Positions 44,880 through 56,759 of a DNA stretch of 64,000 nucleotides are shown here, in pieces (positions within the stretch are counted from its first letter, which is position 1; each line of letters begins with the position of its first letter). The DNA comes from Fistularia commersonii. Lineage: Eukaryota; Chordata; Actinopteri; Syngnathiformes; Fistulariidae. Position numbers and translations under genes: made by a program. The notes beneath the pieces are model-generated. The model ran no database searches. It was not told where the DNA came from and was given only the letters and a program-made list of their open reading frames with translations. The DNA lies in contig JBBMNZ010000006.1 of NCBI GenBank assembly GCA_037954325.1, forward strand, positions 3,938,501 through 4,002,500. The letters are read 5' to 3'.

Positions 44880-46125
44880 ATAGTTTACTTCCACTTTTAC
44901 TTGAACACCCATGGGGAGCGTCTGCAAAGAAATCTCTGTAAATAATTTTAATATGAGGGATTGTTTTATTTATAAGAATTGTTTCAATTTATATTCTGAT
45001 GCTTTTCTTGTGTGTTGACTCATTATTGAAATTGTTGCTGATTATTAAAGGCAACTTTATTAAGTATTCACAGGATTTTTTTTATTCAAGGGTAAAATAA
45101 AGAATGAAACAAATAACAGTGACTGAATATTATACGTATAAAAATTATTGGAAAAAAAAATCAATGGCAATATTAGTGGGTTATTTTATATTTAAATATT
45201 TAAATTATACAAAAAATGCAGATTTTTTGCCGCCAAATTATCCCGCCCTGGTGACGGATAAATCAATAATACTTGATTGTAATTAAACCACATCATAAAT
45301 CATTTTAGAGGTCGAAAACGAGCACGACCCAGGAGGGGTCAAGGTCAAACACATCCGTCATCTTGGCCGCTTCACGCTGAAGCACGCGCGGATTAGTTTC
45401 AACGCTACGCTGAGTTACGATGTGACCGGGCGCCGTGTTTTGGTGTGTGAACGTGCGAAGCGTGAACGTGTGAACGCTAACACGGCATAACCACTTTGAA
45501 AATCAGCCCGAGGCAGACCTCACAGAGTTTCCTCTGTCGAGCTTTTGTCGTCCCCTGATAACACACTCTGGTTCTGTCTCCTTGACGCTCACACACACAC
45601 ACACACACACACACACATAAAATACACACACAAATGTCAGCGCAGGCTGCTAGCAGGTGTAGCCTCCAGATAACCAGAATCACCTCCGGACAGGCGCAGT
45701 CAGGCCTGTGCCATACGGCCCAGAGAAGGCGAGCGTTGCTGAGATGTGGCACCCCCCGACCCCGGGCTCAAATGGGATGAGAGGCATAAATTAATAGAAT
45801 GAGTGACAGAAAATCGTCGAAAACAAACCCTGAGAGCGGTTTGATAAATGAAGTGCAGGAAGGGACCCGTGCAAAGTCAACACTTGGACGATGGAGGCGC
45901 AGAAAAACAACTTCCAACGGCGAGCTGGACGTGTGAGATATATGGACTGGGAAACAGTGGAGATGGAGCAAGGGAGGGAAAAAGCGCGAATAGTAAAGAG
46001 CACAGAGAATGGTATATGAATAATTAAAAGAAAAATCCATTTGGTATATAAATAAAATTGAAATGATATGAATTAATTCATCCAAAAATATGCAGGAGGT
46101 GAGTCGGAGACCGAAAGTGCCCTGA
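44880..46125. other. Unique DNA, no gene seen
   Basis: AT-rich to 45300, then higher GC. It includes GGGGTCAAGGTCAAAC near 45337 (nuclear-receptor half-site pair) and a CA run at 45590-45617. No exon was recognised. Confidence 0.5.
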
Positions 46126-46129
46126 GATG

Positions 46130-47310
46130 TTAATGACAGGATGATTGTTGCATGTCTCTGTATGACGTGGATGAATAAATGGTTGTAAATCTCTAGATGA
46201 TGAGAGAATTTGTCTCTATTTGTAAATATTTGACAAGTTGGTTAGAGGCTGAATGGTTGAAAAAAAAAAACCAGTTTGAAACTGATTTTAAAATACTCGT
46301 CATATGTCTCCATAATACTGTGTCATTTTAAAGTAAACAGAAATTAATTTTGGAGATAATTTCACGGGTCACCCGTCGGTCGAGTTGGGAACCAATCCGG
46401 GTCATCGTAAAGGTGAAGAAATGAATTTTATCAGATAGCCAACTAGTTCATCAACCCTTGTAACGGAAAAGATGACGAAAAGTAGAGAAGACGATGATTA
46501 CCGTGCATTCAAGGATGCGTGGACGGTATGTCTAATATGCAATAATAAAAATTGAATCGATGAAATGGTCAAATCTATGCAGCACCAGAGGTCACATTAA
46601 AAATAAGACATATTTAATTCATTGTACGTTAAAAATACTATAAGGCTCTCAGTGAAATATATTTAGAAATATTTGCCTTTTATGGCTCTCCCAGTCAAAA
46701 AGGTTCCTGACCCCTGCTCTACACGATGTGTGAATGAATGAATGGTTGTATATGTCTGGGTGATATATGAATAAAAGTGCATGGTTGCATGACTATATGG
46801 TATGTGCATGACAAGGTGAATCCTTTTATATCTCTTTATGATATTTGAATGAAATAGTGAATGGTATATGTCATGTGAATGAGAGGGTGAATGGTTGTAT
46901 AAGTCTATATGATGTGTGAATGAGCTAATGGTTGAATGTCTCTAGATGACGTCAAATACAGGGTGAATGCTTGTATGTCCATATATGATGGATGAATAAG
47001 GAACGGAATGGTTGTAAGTCTCTATATTACATGTGAATAAAGGTGAATGATATCATAATGGTATATCCTTTTTAAATCCTCATTGGGGAATTGTTCTCTG
47101 CAATTAACCAATCAGAGATGAACCATGTACAGTAGGCTGCCGTCCACCAGGGCCAAGGGAGCAGTTGGAGGTCTTTCTCAACACACAAGGAGGAGCCAGG
47201 AATCCAACGAGGAATGTTCGGTTTCTGTGTCGTATAGCTCTATATGATGTTTGAATAACTGAATATTTGAACATCTCTTTATGATATATGACAAGGGACT
47301 GAATGGCTGC
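46130..47310 (-). repeat. Dispersed teleost repeat ladder on the minus strand, split by another repeat
   Basis: Units such as GAATGAGAGGGTGAATGGTT, GTATAAGTCTATATGATGTG (the reverse of the ACCATTCACCCTCTCATTC ladder) occur at about 46130-46220 and 46725-47050 and again at 47225-47310. Between the last two blocks (47105-47225) lies a segment with AGGAGGAGCCAGGAATCCAAC that resembles the 54.7-kb repeat. Confidence 0.65.
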
Positions 47311-47775
47311 ATGCATGGTCTGGCTAGGCCACTCCAGAACCTTTGAGATGCTTCTCACAGAGCTACTCCTTAGTTACCCTGGCTTTGTGTTTCAGGTCGG
47401 TGTCATGCTGGAAGACCCAGCAATGACCCCAGAGAATGATATTTCCCCCTCCATGTTTCATGGTTTAGATGGTGTTCTCGGGGTCGTCCTCATCCTTCTT
47501 CCTCCAAACCAGACGACTGTAGTTTAGACCAAAAAGTTCAATTTTTGTCTCATCAGACCACATGACCTTCTTCCATTCCTCCTCTGTATCATCCAGATGG
47601 TCATTGGCAAACTTGTCCGGACTTGAGCAGGGGGACCTTGTGTGCACTGCAGAATTTTAATCCATTGCGGCGTAGTTTGTCACTAATGGTTTTCTTTGAA
47701 ACTGTGGTTCCAGCTCTCTTCAGGTCATTGACCAGGTCCAGCCATGTAGTTCTGGGCTGATCCTCTATCTATCAA
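47300..47775 (-). mobile_element. Tc1/mariner transposase remnant
   Basis: On the minus strand: TTWLDLVNDLKRAGTTVSKK, TISDKLRRNGLKFCSAHKV, then after a frameshift DHLDDTEEEWKKVMWSDETK and IELFGLNYSRLVWRKKDED. The next segment TMKHGGGNIILWG is followed by a jump to WVFQHDTDLKHKA and EKHLKGSGVA. WSDET holds one Asp of the DDE/D triad. The catalytic part between GGGNI and FQHD is deleted, and in-frame stops occur. Both terminal inverted repeats are missing. Confidence 0.85.
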
Positions 47776-47781
47776 TCTAGG

Positions 47782-47816
47782 TGGATAGATAAATAAAATA
47801 AAATAAAATAAAATAT
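47782..47816. repeat. (AAAAT)n short tandem repeat
   Basis: GATAAATAAAATAAAATAAA and continuation, about five 5-bp units. Confidence 0.85.
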
Positions 47817-48263
47817 ATAAATAAGCTTTTTAGAGCAACTGGGGCTGCACGCATTGAGCAGATAAAAGTTGCATCCGTGTGCCTTCGATTCAAAGTCAGA
47901 CCCGCAACAACATGCCCGGAAAAGATCGGACGACGGCGGCGGCGGCGGCTATTAGCGATGCGGGAGGTCGAAAAAACAAAACAAAAACCAATCACATTAA
48001 CCACCGACGGGGCTAACCACATGTGATGTGATCAACTTACTCTGGTTAAAAAAAAATTCCTTCATGCTGTGGTTGTGGTCGTGTGCTCATCTGAATGAGT
48101 TACGCAACATTTACGAGGTGGAAAAAAACAAGCAAGAAAAGGGTGTTTTCTTTTGTAAAGCAATTACTTTCACATTGGAGCTTGAGGTTACATCACAAAC
48201 CCGCAGAAATCTGTCGGTCGCTGCTCCTGTGGTCGCGTTGGTCAGCTCCTGGTGACTGATGGG

Positions 48264-48265
<2 letters not shown>

Positions 48266-48301
<36 letters not shown>
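48266..48301. repeat. (GT)17 microsatellite
   Basis: Pure GT run. Confidence 0.95.
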
Positions 48302-48302
<1 letters not shown>

Positions 48303-48425
48303 TTGGGTGTGTGTGCGTGTGAGCGTTTTGTGTCAAGCCAAGGAGATATAGCCACAAGGCAAGAGGCGGGAAACACGTGACCGGAGGATTTTAACATGTG
48401 GCAAAAAAACATGGTTAAGAAGCAA

Positions 48426-48428
48426 ACA

Positions 48429-48508
<80 letters not shown>
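48426..48508. repeat. (CA)n microsatellite, about 83 nt
   Basis: Long CA run with single-base interruptions near 48434 and 48462. Confidence 0.95.
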
Positions 48509-48510
<2 letters not shown>

Positions 48511-49224
48511 CACAGGCTTGCTGCCAAAAAGCTTTGCAAAACAGTGAAATAGTTAAGGGAATTCTCAAATATGAGCTGGCTAATTGCTAATTGCTAATTG
48601 CAATAAAAGTCGAAAACAGGCGTTGACTGCAATCTTGTTTGGAATCTGAACTCGTTGACAGGAAAAGGAAACCGGCTTCCTGCCGCCTCAGACCCTCGGA
48701 TGTGATGCAAGTCCTAATAGCACATCGACATGATGCACGCCGTGATGGAGGCGAGAGAGAAAACGGAACAATTTCACGAAAGTTTTGAGATTTTTTTTTT
48801 TTTTTAAACAGAATGATCCGGTCCATACTTACAAACAAGAACCAACATCTGAATAAGATGCAACTTGTTGGTGTCGCAGAGGGTTGGGTGACACTAATAG
48901 ATAAGCTCTGCCCCATCGTGACCGCATCAAACCTGCACACTGAACTCTCGCTCTTTCGGTGGAAAAAGAAACACTTGTGGACCGAGAGCACGGTCACACC
49001 TGCAGCCGGTCTTCCGCAGTCAGTGTCAGCGGATGGCCAACCTCTATTTCACCTGTCATTCAAAGCCACATGGGTCTGATTCGACAGGTGGGGTACTTAG
49101 CCCCTTCACCCCCCCCCCCCAAAAAAAAAAAAACAAAACCAAAAAAAACAAAAAAAAAAAAAACGTAGAAATTAATGTATGTTTGTATATGGCTTTGAGA
49201 TGGCTATTTTGGTAGAGTGGTGAC

Positions 49225-49340
49225 TTCTGAATAACGACTACTGGTACTTTGGATCTTCGGTTATTGAATTTCAATTTTTGTAAGTCGCTTTGGATAAAAC
49301 TGTCTGCTAAATAACTGTAATGTAATGTAATGTAATGTAA
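49225..49340 (-). mobile_element. Short non-autonomous repeat ending in (TAATG)n
   Basis: TTTTTGTAAGTCGCTTTGGA, TAAAACTGTCTGCTAAATAA, then TAATG repeats. The reverse complement (TTTAGCAGACAGTTTTATCC, AAAGCGACTTACA) is a very common fish short-repeat end. The superfamily is not certain. Confidence 0.6.
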
Positions 49341-49384
49341 AGTTTGGGTTTTATTTCCAGGATGGTCTCAGGATTGTCCCTTCT

Positions 49385-49475
49385 TTTTTACTTGTTACCG
49401 AGGATGAATGGTTGCATGCCACAGTATGACGTATGAATGAGAGGGTGAATTTTTGCATGCCACTATATGTTGGTG
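49385..49475 (-). repeat. Short piece of the dispersed-repeat ladder
   Basis: Two units: GATGAATGGTTGCATGCCAC and GAATGAGAGGGTGAATTTTT, spaced about 45 bp apart, in minus orientation. Confidence 0.65.
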
Positions 49476-49798
49476 AATAAGATACAGGAGCATCACAGGA
49501 GCTCGTATTTTGGTCTTGGTCGCCAAATGGCAACAGATCGAATTAGACCTCTACATTTTCCCTGCTGCTCCGGAACATCACAAGCCAAACTTCTGACCTC
49601 AGCTGGAATTTGAACGAAATCAGCCCCTGAACTGGAACAAGCCAGCTGTGATGGAAAGATCTGAGGAAGCACCTCAAAACCAACAATCTAAAAAAACAGC
49701 CGACGGGTCATCTGTGACAGGTGTGGCCAGTGCTGGGAACTGAGGCCTCTGCTCAGCTACTGTCTGATGCAGCAGGAAAGAATGTCAGCTATATTTCT

Positions 49799-49825
49799 CC
49801 CCCCCCCCCCCCCCCCCCCTCCCCC
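49799..49825. repeat. Poly-C tract (21 C, T, 5 C)
   Basis: Near-pure C run directly upstream of AGTCTTGCAGG. Confidence 0.95.
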
Positions 49826-50349
49826 AGTCTTGCAGGGAGGATGCAGCCACATGACCCGAAGGTTTGGGGATATTCTCTCATGTTACGAATGGCGGTGACG
49901 TGATTAAAACATCTCCAGCTGTAGCAATGGCAGCGAAGAACAAAAAAAATGGTCTGTGAAAGCCAGATCATGCTTTAATACTTATCACCCGGCGTGGCTG
50001 CAGTCCCTTTTATTTTTTGGGACAGGATTCGGACGGGTATGTGTGTGAGCATGTGTGCTAGCGGCAAACATTTCTGCTAAATCCCTGCAAATGAAAACAG
50101 TACAGAGACTGTAAGAGGCAAAAATCCTGTCGATGTAATCCATTATTAACTGATAAGTAAGGCAAACATGACTTTCCAGTGGCCTACAATCTGCAAAGAA
50201 ATTCATTGTTTGGTCCAAAAACCACATATTTCTACTTTTTTTTTGTCTGTATTTGAACTACTGACTGGAATTTTAGCAGTCACTCTGACCTTTAGTGATG
50301 GGAAAGACCAGCAGTTATGCGAAGAAGGTGTGAGCAATAACAAGAAGTT

Positions 50350-50640
50350 AGTGCGAGGGGTGGAACCTCTTTAGCTTCTCGACACTGGCTTCCCTGTACA
50401 TTTCGGAGTAGAATGTAAAATCCTTCTCCTCACCTGTAAAGACCCAGATGACGAGGAACTGTGTTGTCTTTAAGTACTCTTGGAACCCAACCACCCAGTC
50501 AGATCCCTATGTAGGGCTCCTTGTTGTCCCTGTTGTCCATAATAGTAGGACAGGAGCAAAGATCCTCAATTTGATGGGGGCAGACAACTTTGTTTACGCT
50601 ACAAACCCTTTTTTGGGGGGTAAGCTAACAGTTGGGGCTC
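50350..50640 (+). mobile_element. LINE ORF C-terminal remnant
   Basis: Reads LDTGFPVHFGVECKILLLTC-type sequence, then after a frameshift FKYSWNPTTQSDPYVGLLVV and VVHNSRTGAKILNL. The pattern (W-L-P-V...FKILLLT, then a basic or aromatic tail) occurs at the end of several fish LINE polyproteins. The clade is not certain and the copy is frameshifted. Confidence 0.45.
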
Positions 50641-50749
50641 AGCTAGCTGTATATCCAATGATCCACTGCCCTCATTACCCCCACTCTTCCTATCCTGTCT
50701 ACACTTGTATTTCTTTCATCAGCGCATGATAGTAACCTCTTAAAGGTAG

Positions 50750-51490
50750 TATCATAGGACCTCAGCTTATGAATGCCCCTAATAACGAACAAAGCAGCCT
50801 ATGAACAGTTTTTGATCAAATTTTGAATAGACCTGCGAATGAACCTCTGTGCCCGAACACACAAACAAACCAACTCACAGACTTTCCGCTTTGTGGCGTT
50901 GTAACATAGCGGGAGTCATGTGTGCTACGACATGTTTTTTGTATTGTTCATTGCTGTGTTCTCTTGTTAAAATTCTTTTTTTAGTAAGCTATCCCTGATT
51001 ATGGCTCCCGAAAACGTTATGAGTGCTAGGGTTAGTGGTGTTAAGAACAAGTTAAGAAATACAGTGGAACTGAAGAAGAAAATAACAGCTAATGTTAGCG
51101 TGGTGGTTGTGTTACAGATCAGCACTACGACATGACTACGTCAATCATCTGGACGATCCTAAAGAGCAAAGATGGGCTAAAGACGGCTGATGTGGCTAAA
51201 AGGGCGACTATGTTACGAAGCAAAGGTCTCAAGTCTCTGAAGAAGGAGAAAAGTGATTGTTAGCTTGGATCAATGAAAGACAGCATGTTGGAAGTAGCGT
51301 TAGCGTTCACGAGGGTCTCATATGTGAGAAGGCTTTACTTTTTCTCACTGATGTAGTGAATGAAATAGCAAATACAATTGCTGGCAAGAACAGAAAGAGC
51401 GCCAGGAAGACAGAAATAATTAACATTATCTTTAATCCCTTTCTGTATTTTTTTGCCACAAATAAACAGCGGTATATAATTTGTGTCTGA
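50750..51490 (+). mobile_element. pogo/Tigger-type transposon, 5' end and broken DNA-binding region
   Basis: The left end ATAGGACCTCAGCTTATGAA and ATGAACAGTTTTTGATCAAA resembles Tigger 5' ends. An ATG near 51001 opens MAPENVMSARVSGVKNK. After frameshifts a CENP-B-like helix-turn-helix region follows: TSIIWTILKSKDGLKTADVA, then LAWINERQHVGSSVSVHEGL and ICEKALLFL (the last from about 51257). The DDE catalytic domain is absent. The sequence after 51.42 kb is AT-rich and unrelated. Confidence 0.65.
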
Positions 51491-51574
51491 AGAAGGAATC
51501 AATGGTAATTTTAGCAGGAAACATTGATTTGATTTGCGTACATTTCGATTCGTACTATCTTTGTACTTCTATCT

Positions 51575-51665
51575 TGCTCCCCTAACCGGTCGAGTCGGAA
51601 TGCTGCCCGCATTGAGCTCAGATCCTCACAGGGAGTGCTTACGTGGAAATGTTGGGTTTTTGTCA
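51575..51665 (+). repeat. Short LINE-associated repeat piece
   Basis: CTAACCGGTCGAGTCGGAAT, GCTGCCCGCATTGAGCTCAG resembles the widespread fish segment 'gccggtcgaggcagatggccgcccac...tgagcc'. Degenerate and short. Confidence 0.4.
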
Positions 51666-51669
51666 ACCA

Positions 51670-53673
51670 TTTTTGAGTTCCTTTCCTTGGCCTTTTATTG
51701 ACTTCTAATTGTTTATGTCACGCCCTGAATTTTGCATTCTTTGGCCGTTGCCTCATCGCTCTGTTTCGCAACAGAGGCGCGAAAAAACCATTAGCCAGAG
51801 CACAAGCAATTAATCATTATCGAAGCTGTCCGTATGTCGCTATGGTTACGCTACCAAAAAGTCATCAAATGATTGCCAAGTTGAGGTGTTGATGAACAAG
51901 AGAAGTGTGCCCTATTCCCTTGAAATAGTCAGTTAATTTTGTTATTTGACAGCATAGGACCAATATACAGGAACTAAATCTGGTTGTTTGCGGCAACCAT
52001 ACATTTCGAGATTTTTATAGAAAGAAAAACAATACCAGAGCAGCTTGACTAGAAACACACACTACCACACCTACCTCTTAGTGCTGCCAAGCGATGTGTG
52101 GTTATCAGCTCAAAGATGCTGTTGGTGGTCATAAAATTATTCTGTGGGAAGATTAGAAAACGTTTACCATACTAAAAAAACGCACACGAAAGGTCACGAG
52201 CGAAAAAGAACTACTTCACATCATCTTACACAGCAGGTCTTTTAACCACAGACCACATCTATCTGTGCGTCTGTGTGTGTGTCTGTGAATTGTGTTTGAC
52301 TCAGCTGCACGTTACAAACACAAGGACAGATGAAACCAGTGGCGGCATAAATTCGAATTTGGTGTGCCGTTGCACCGTTGAGGATGTGAGGTCACTTCCT
52401 GTTTGCAGTTAGAAAGCGGGTCGCAGAGATAGAACAAGTTCCCAGATGGCGGGAAAAAAAAAAGAGCCCAAATAATCAGTTTTCAGTCTTGATTGATGAC
52501 ATCGAGCCAAAACGGAGCCGCCAAACAGTTGCCTTCGCTGTCACCGAGCTCTAAACGTGCCACAGTTCTCCCAGATTAGGCCCGGATTAGGCCATTATCT
52601 CAACCCTCACACGCGTCTGTTGTACTGTCGATCTGTGCATCTGTCCGCGTCATTTAAAACAGGCAAACAGACCTTAAAAAAGAAACTGATGATCACTGAT
52701 ACTGAACTCAACAACAGCAAGAGGCAAATAAAAACCCAACAGTCAACTTTTTTTTTTTTTTCTGTGGGGTGGCGTGTGAAACATGCATAAGCGGCAGTTG
52801 AGAACGAGACATGCTGAAACCTCACAGGATGTCCTGGCCTCCAAAGCCGCAGCAGACACAAGAAAGAGCGCGCTGACTAGTAAATAAGCGACAGGATCGG
52901 TTTGTAGCGGCAACATTTTTCAGTTTCCTTTTTTTTCGTTTTCTGACTGAACAGAAATTGCGTTACCTGCAGCCTCGGGTGACCTAAAAAAAAAGTTCAC
53001 TCAACGTTTACTGTCCGAATAAAAAAAAAATGGCCATTTATTTAATGCAAATGCTTAATAATCAATGATGAAGGAGTTTACAGTTTAAAAAACAGCATTG
53101 CTGTTACAAGTCATTTACGTCTCTACGAGTGCACGTACACAAACAAGTATCAGCAGGGTTTTGGGAAACCAAGCTGACCTCTTGCTGTTTTGTCTGTTTC
53201 TGGGCCGAAAATAAAATGTGGACATTTAAAAACAAGGGTTGGAGGCCTGGTAAGGATTGGTATGTGGTGATGGAACTCTATAAATGGAAAAAAAGGCTTA
53301 CAGAATTTATAGAATTTAAAGAGATACTTGAATTTAAGTTGTAAATTCAAATTGGAGTGGAAGATGGAGGATGACGGTGAGGCAGGTGTGTGTGTGTGTG
53401 GGGAGGTCTTACCTGCTGAAGGGGAAGCGATAGGCTTTTCTCCGGTTGTCTCACGGATGCACAGTGATCTCCACACACGGTTCTCGACATCTGCCTCTTT
53501 TCTCCGCTTCCGCTCTTCTTACCCTTCGCCATCACGTCTTTTCCCCTCTTTGCACTTCTTTTGAATCCCCCCCCTGCTGATAAAACCCTGTTCCCTGAGT
53601 TCACTTTCCGCTTCTTTTGATATCACAACCCACTTACTTTGGTTTCTATTAATCTGGCATTGTGGCTTTGGAG

Positions 53674-53713
<40 letters not shown>

Positions 53714-54185
53714 CAAACTACCCACCTGCCCCCCTCCGTATTGGCCGAGGAAGTAACTGCGGTTAGAGCTCTGTGGTGAGTAAGAGTGAAAACAGTTGCA
53801 CATGGACTTCAAGTTGACTCTGACAAAATAACCCCATGATGTCACGTCCATTTGATTTTGTTGTAACATGTATATTTACTTTTTATTATTTTCACTCGCT
53901 GTTTTTCCTGCTTTGAATGCATATGTTGTGGAATAAACTAGCTGTACATTTTATATGTTAAAATGCTGATCTATACCTTTTCCTGTCTTGCAAAACACAA
54001 GTACAACCTTGCAATCTGGCCCCACTTTTATGAAAACCACAACTCACCCTGCAAACATGCGAGCGGGTTTCACAGCCATCTTTGGTTTTGCTCTCACGCT
54101 GCGGGAGAGAAAACTCGGCAGTTAAAAATAGGTCAGCGAAACAGGAAGAGAACCGCCGATGTGCAGCAGAAGTTAACCATCCCTT
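51670..54185. other. Unique DNA, no confirmed gene
   Basis: Contains a (GT)n at 53676-53708 and homopolymer A/T runs. A minus-strand ORF of 40 codons (53532-53413) runs into a perfect donor CAG/GTAAGA; it is treated as a candidate only. Nothing else looks exonic. Confidence 0.45.
53676..53708. repeat. (TG)16 microsatellite
   Basis: Pure TG run. Confidence 0.95.
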
Positions 54186-54189
54186 GCAG

Positions 54190-54620
54190 TGACACGTAGC
54201 TGCCGTGGAGTGAGGCACCGCAGCAGGTTAGGCACGGCTGGTTCGGGAATTAGCGTCAGAAATAACCTGGTGTAGATTTTGACATTTCCCATTCAAAACA
54301 AATCGATGGTAGAATGATGCATATTTGAAAATACAGGAACAAGAAATCGCTATTACTGTATAGAGAGGCACCACAGCAGGGGAGGTACAGCTAGTTCAGC
54401 GTGAATTAGCTTCAGAAATAACCTGGAATCGAATTCGACGTTTCACATCAAAAAGAAATTGACGGTAGCATGATGCATATTTGAAAAAAATAAAACACAT
54501 GAATAGTATGGAATGGGGAGGCACCATAGCAAGAGAGGTATGGCTAGTTCAGCGGGGATTGCCTTCAGAAATTACCCGGAGTCTTCCGACAATTCACATC
54601 CAGAGATGAGATGTGCAAGA
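54190..54620 (+). repeat. ~153-bp tandem repeat, first three copies
   Basis: GAGGCACCRYAGCAGG begins at 54212, 54365 and 54518 (153-bp period). Each unit also contains TTAGCTTCAGAAATAACCTGG-type sequence and GATGATGCATATTTGAAAA-type sequence. No coding potential. The array resumes at 55.4 kb after an unrelated block. Confidence 0.85.
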
Positions 54621-54694
54621 TATATATTTATTCATTATAGTATATTATACATATTATATTGTATATTATATATAGCACTTTAAACTTCCTTGCG

Positions 54695-54870
54695 GTTCCC
54701 AAATTTTTTAGACTGGATCACATCCATTTATTCACAACATGCAAGGCGCTAATAGGCGCAACTGGAGATTCAGCGTCTTGCCCAAGGCAGAAGGAGGAGG
54801 CGGGGATCAAACCACAAACCTTTGGTTTAGAGGGATGCCAGCTCGATTAATTGAGCTACGGCCAACCCGT
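54695..54870 (+). repeat. Short interspersed repeat (SINE-like or transposon end)
   Basis: GGCGCAACTGGAGATTCAGC, GTCTTGCCCAAGGCAGAAGG, GGGGATCAAACCACAAACCT, ending TTAATTGAGCTACGGCC. This matches a widespread fish repeat (attggggttcagtgtcttgctcaagg ... gggatcgaaccgccgacc ... ctgagctacagcc). It lies inside the gap of the ~153-bp array. Confidence 0.6.
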
Positions 54871-55233
54871 ACATAAACAGCATATGTAGTTATTCATCCA
54901 TTTATAAGCTCTAGTGCTAAGTCTGCGCTAACCGCTAGGCTACTTTACTGGCTGTCCGGCCTCCTATGTGAATTTGCAATTCATACAGGAGAATACCAGT
55001 CCCTCTGTTTGGCTGCATTTAGAATGAACTCAAGCGTGTACGTTTGTGTGCACGCACACCTGCTGGAAAGGTATGTGAGTGTATAAATGGAAGTCACACA
55101 GCCATAGACACACACACACAAACACACACACATATAGACAAAAAAGCCAGAAGCAACATGACCCTCAAAATCACGCCTCGTTTCATCAAACACCTGCACC
55201 TACACATGCCAGTTACCTCCTTTCCAACCACCT

Positions 55234-55234
<1 letters not shown>

Positions 55235-55296
<62 letters not shown>

Positions 55297-55302
55297 CACA
55301 CG
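55235..55302. repeat. (CA)n microsatellite, about 68 nt
   Basis: CA run with CG interruptions at its right end. Confidence 0.95.
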
Positions 55303-55399
55303 CAATGGCAGGGCAGCTGTTGCCACTCATAAGGTTTTGGTTAACCAACATCCTCAATCCTCATACCTTCTCAAAGGGTCAACTCTAACATACATGCAT

Positions 55400-55770
55400 G
55401 TGCTATTACTCTATAGTGAGGCACTGTAGCAAGGGAGATACGGCTTGGTCCGCAGAGGATTAGCTTCAGAAATAACCTGGCGTGGAATCCTACATTTTAC
55501 ATCTGAAAAAATGGTAATGTAGAATGATGCATATTTGAAAAAGAAAGCCCAAAACAAAATAGAGATAACTATCACTACATAGTAAGTTAGCACAAACAAA
55601 GGAGGTAAAGTTAGCTCAGCGAGGATTAGCTTCAGAAATAACCTGGACTTTCTGACAATTCACATCCAAAACAAAGGGGCGGTATAATGATGCATATTTG
55701 AAAAAAAGAAAAAAAAAAGAAGGTACTTTTTGGCCGCAGATGTTCAAGATATATAATTGATATTATTGCA
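55400..55770 (+). repeat. ~153-169-bp tandem repeat, last two copies
   Basis: GAGGCACTGTAGCAAGGGAG at 55418 and a diverged TTAGCACAAACAAAGGAGG at about 55587, each followed by GATTAGCTTCAGAAATAACC and TGATGCATATTTGAAAAA. The final part AGATGTTCAAGATATATAA also ends the third copy (about 54608-54626). Confidence 0.8.
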
Positions 55771-55899
55771 TGTGTAATCACATGTGAACACACACAAACA
55801 CGCACATGCAAACATACGCATGCAAATATACACATGTATAGACAAAAAAAATGATTTTTGAATCTACTGAGTTGACTTTTCTCTGGAAGAACTACATTA

Positions 55900-56755
55900 G
55901 TCATCTAGATACTTTCTGGATTGGTGGGGGCGGGAGCGCCAGGGGTGGAGCCAACCCCCCAGTTGGCTACTGTATGTCCTGGGAGCGCCCAGCGGGTGGC
56001 TGCATCGCCCGCTGACCCCTCCCAGACACAACATGACCTCCAGCTGCAGCTTCCTGGGCCACGTGGGGTCAGAGCCAGACAAAAGGGGCTGAATCATCAA
56101 AACATCTTTTGAAAAAAGAAGCCTAAAACAATTCAGAATGACTGGGTTTAGTCAGTTCTGTGACTTTTTAAATGTCAAGAAGAGCCTGATTTCAGCTGCA
56201 GTAGAGTAGCGGGAGACTCAAATGCAATACTCGTGGCAGAGGTGTCTAGTGTTTTCTCTCTGCGGACCCACAGCAGGGAAATATATGACGGCATTTCATA
56301 GATATGAATGACCCCCCTTCTCCCGACTCCTCTTCCTCTTAATCCATTTTCTGCATTTACTGCTTCTCTGCGCCCCACAGAGCTCTCACGACATCAAAAC
56401 CCCGTTGTGTCTGGACCCCCCCTTGCATGTGTGTTTGTGTTTGCGTGCTCGAGGGGATGTCGCTGTGTGTGTTCTTAGCAGCTGCTAAAATACAACCCCC
56501 CGCCCCTGCAATGACATTCTGAATTTATCAACAAACAGAAGTTATCAAGAGAAAGCTTCTTCCTTCAATTTGTATGAAACCTCCCACTCCTGAGTGGTCC
56601 TCAGTGAATTCCTCCCTGGCTCCGCTGGAAGAACAGTTAGCAGGGTGTCACAGATCGAAGCTAGGACCCATACGCAGATACAGGACTCTGCACCAAAACA
56701 GAAAGGGTGTGAAAAAGCAAGTTTACATTGCACAAGTGAACAGGGATAGGTAGTT
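55900..56755. other. Unique DNA including a GC-rich block, no gene seen
   Basis: 55920-56090 is GC-rich (GGGGGCGGGAGCGCCAGGGG onward) in AT-rich surroundings, without an ORF I can recognise. No splice-consistent exon was found. Confidence 0.45.
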
Positions 56756-56759
56756 TGGT

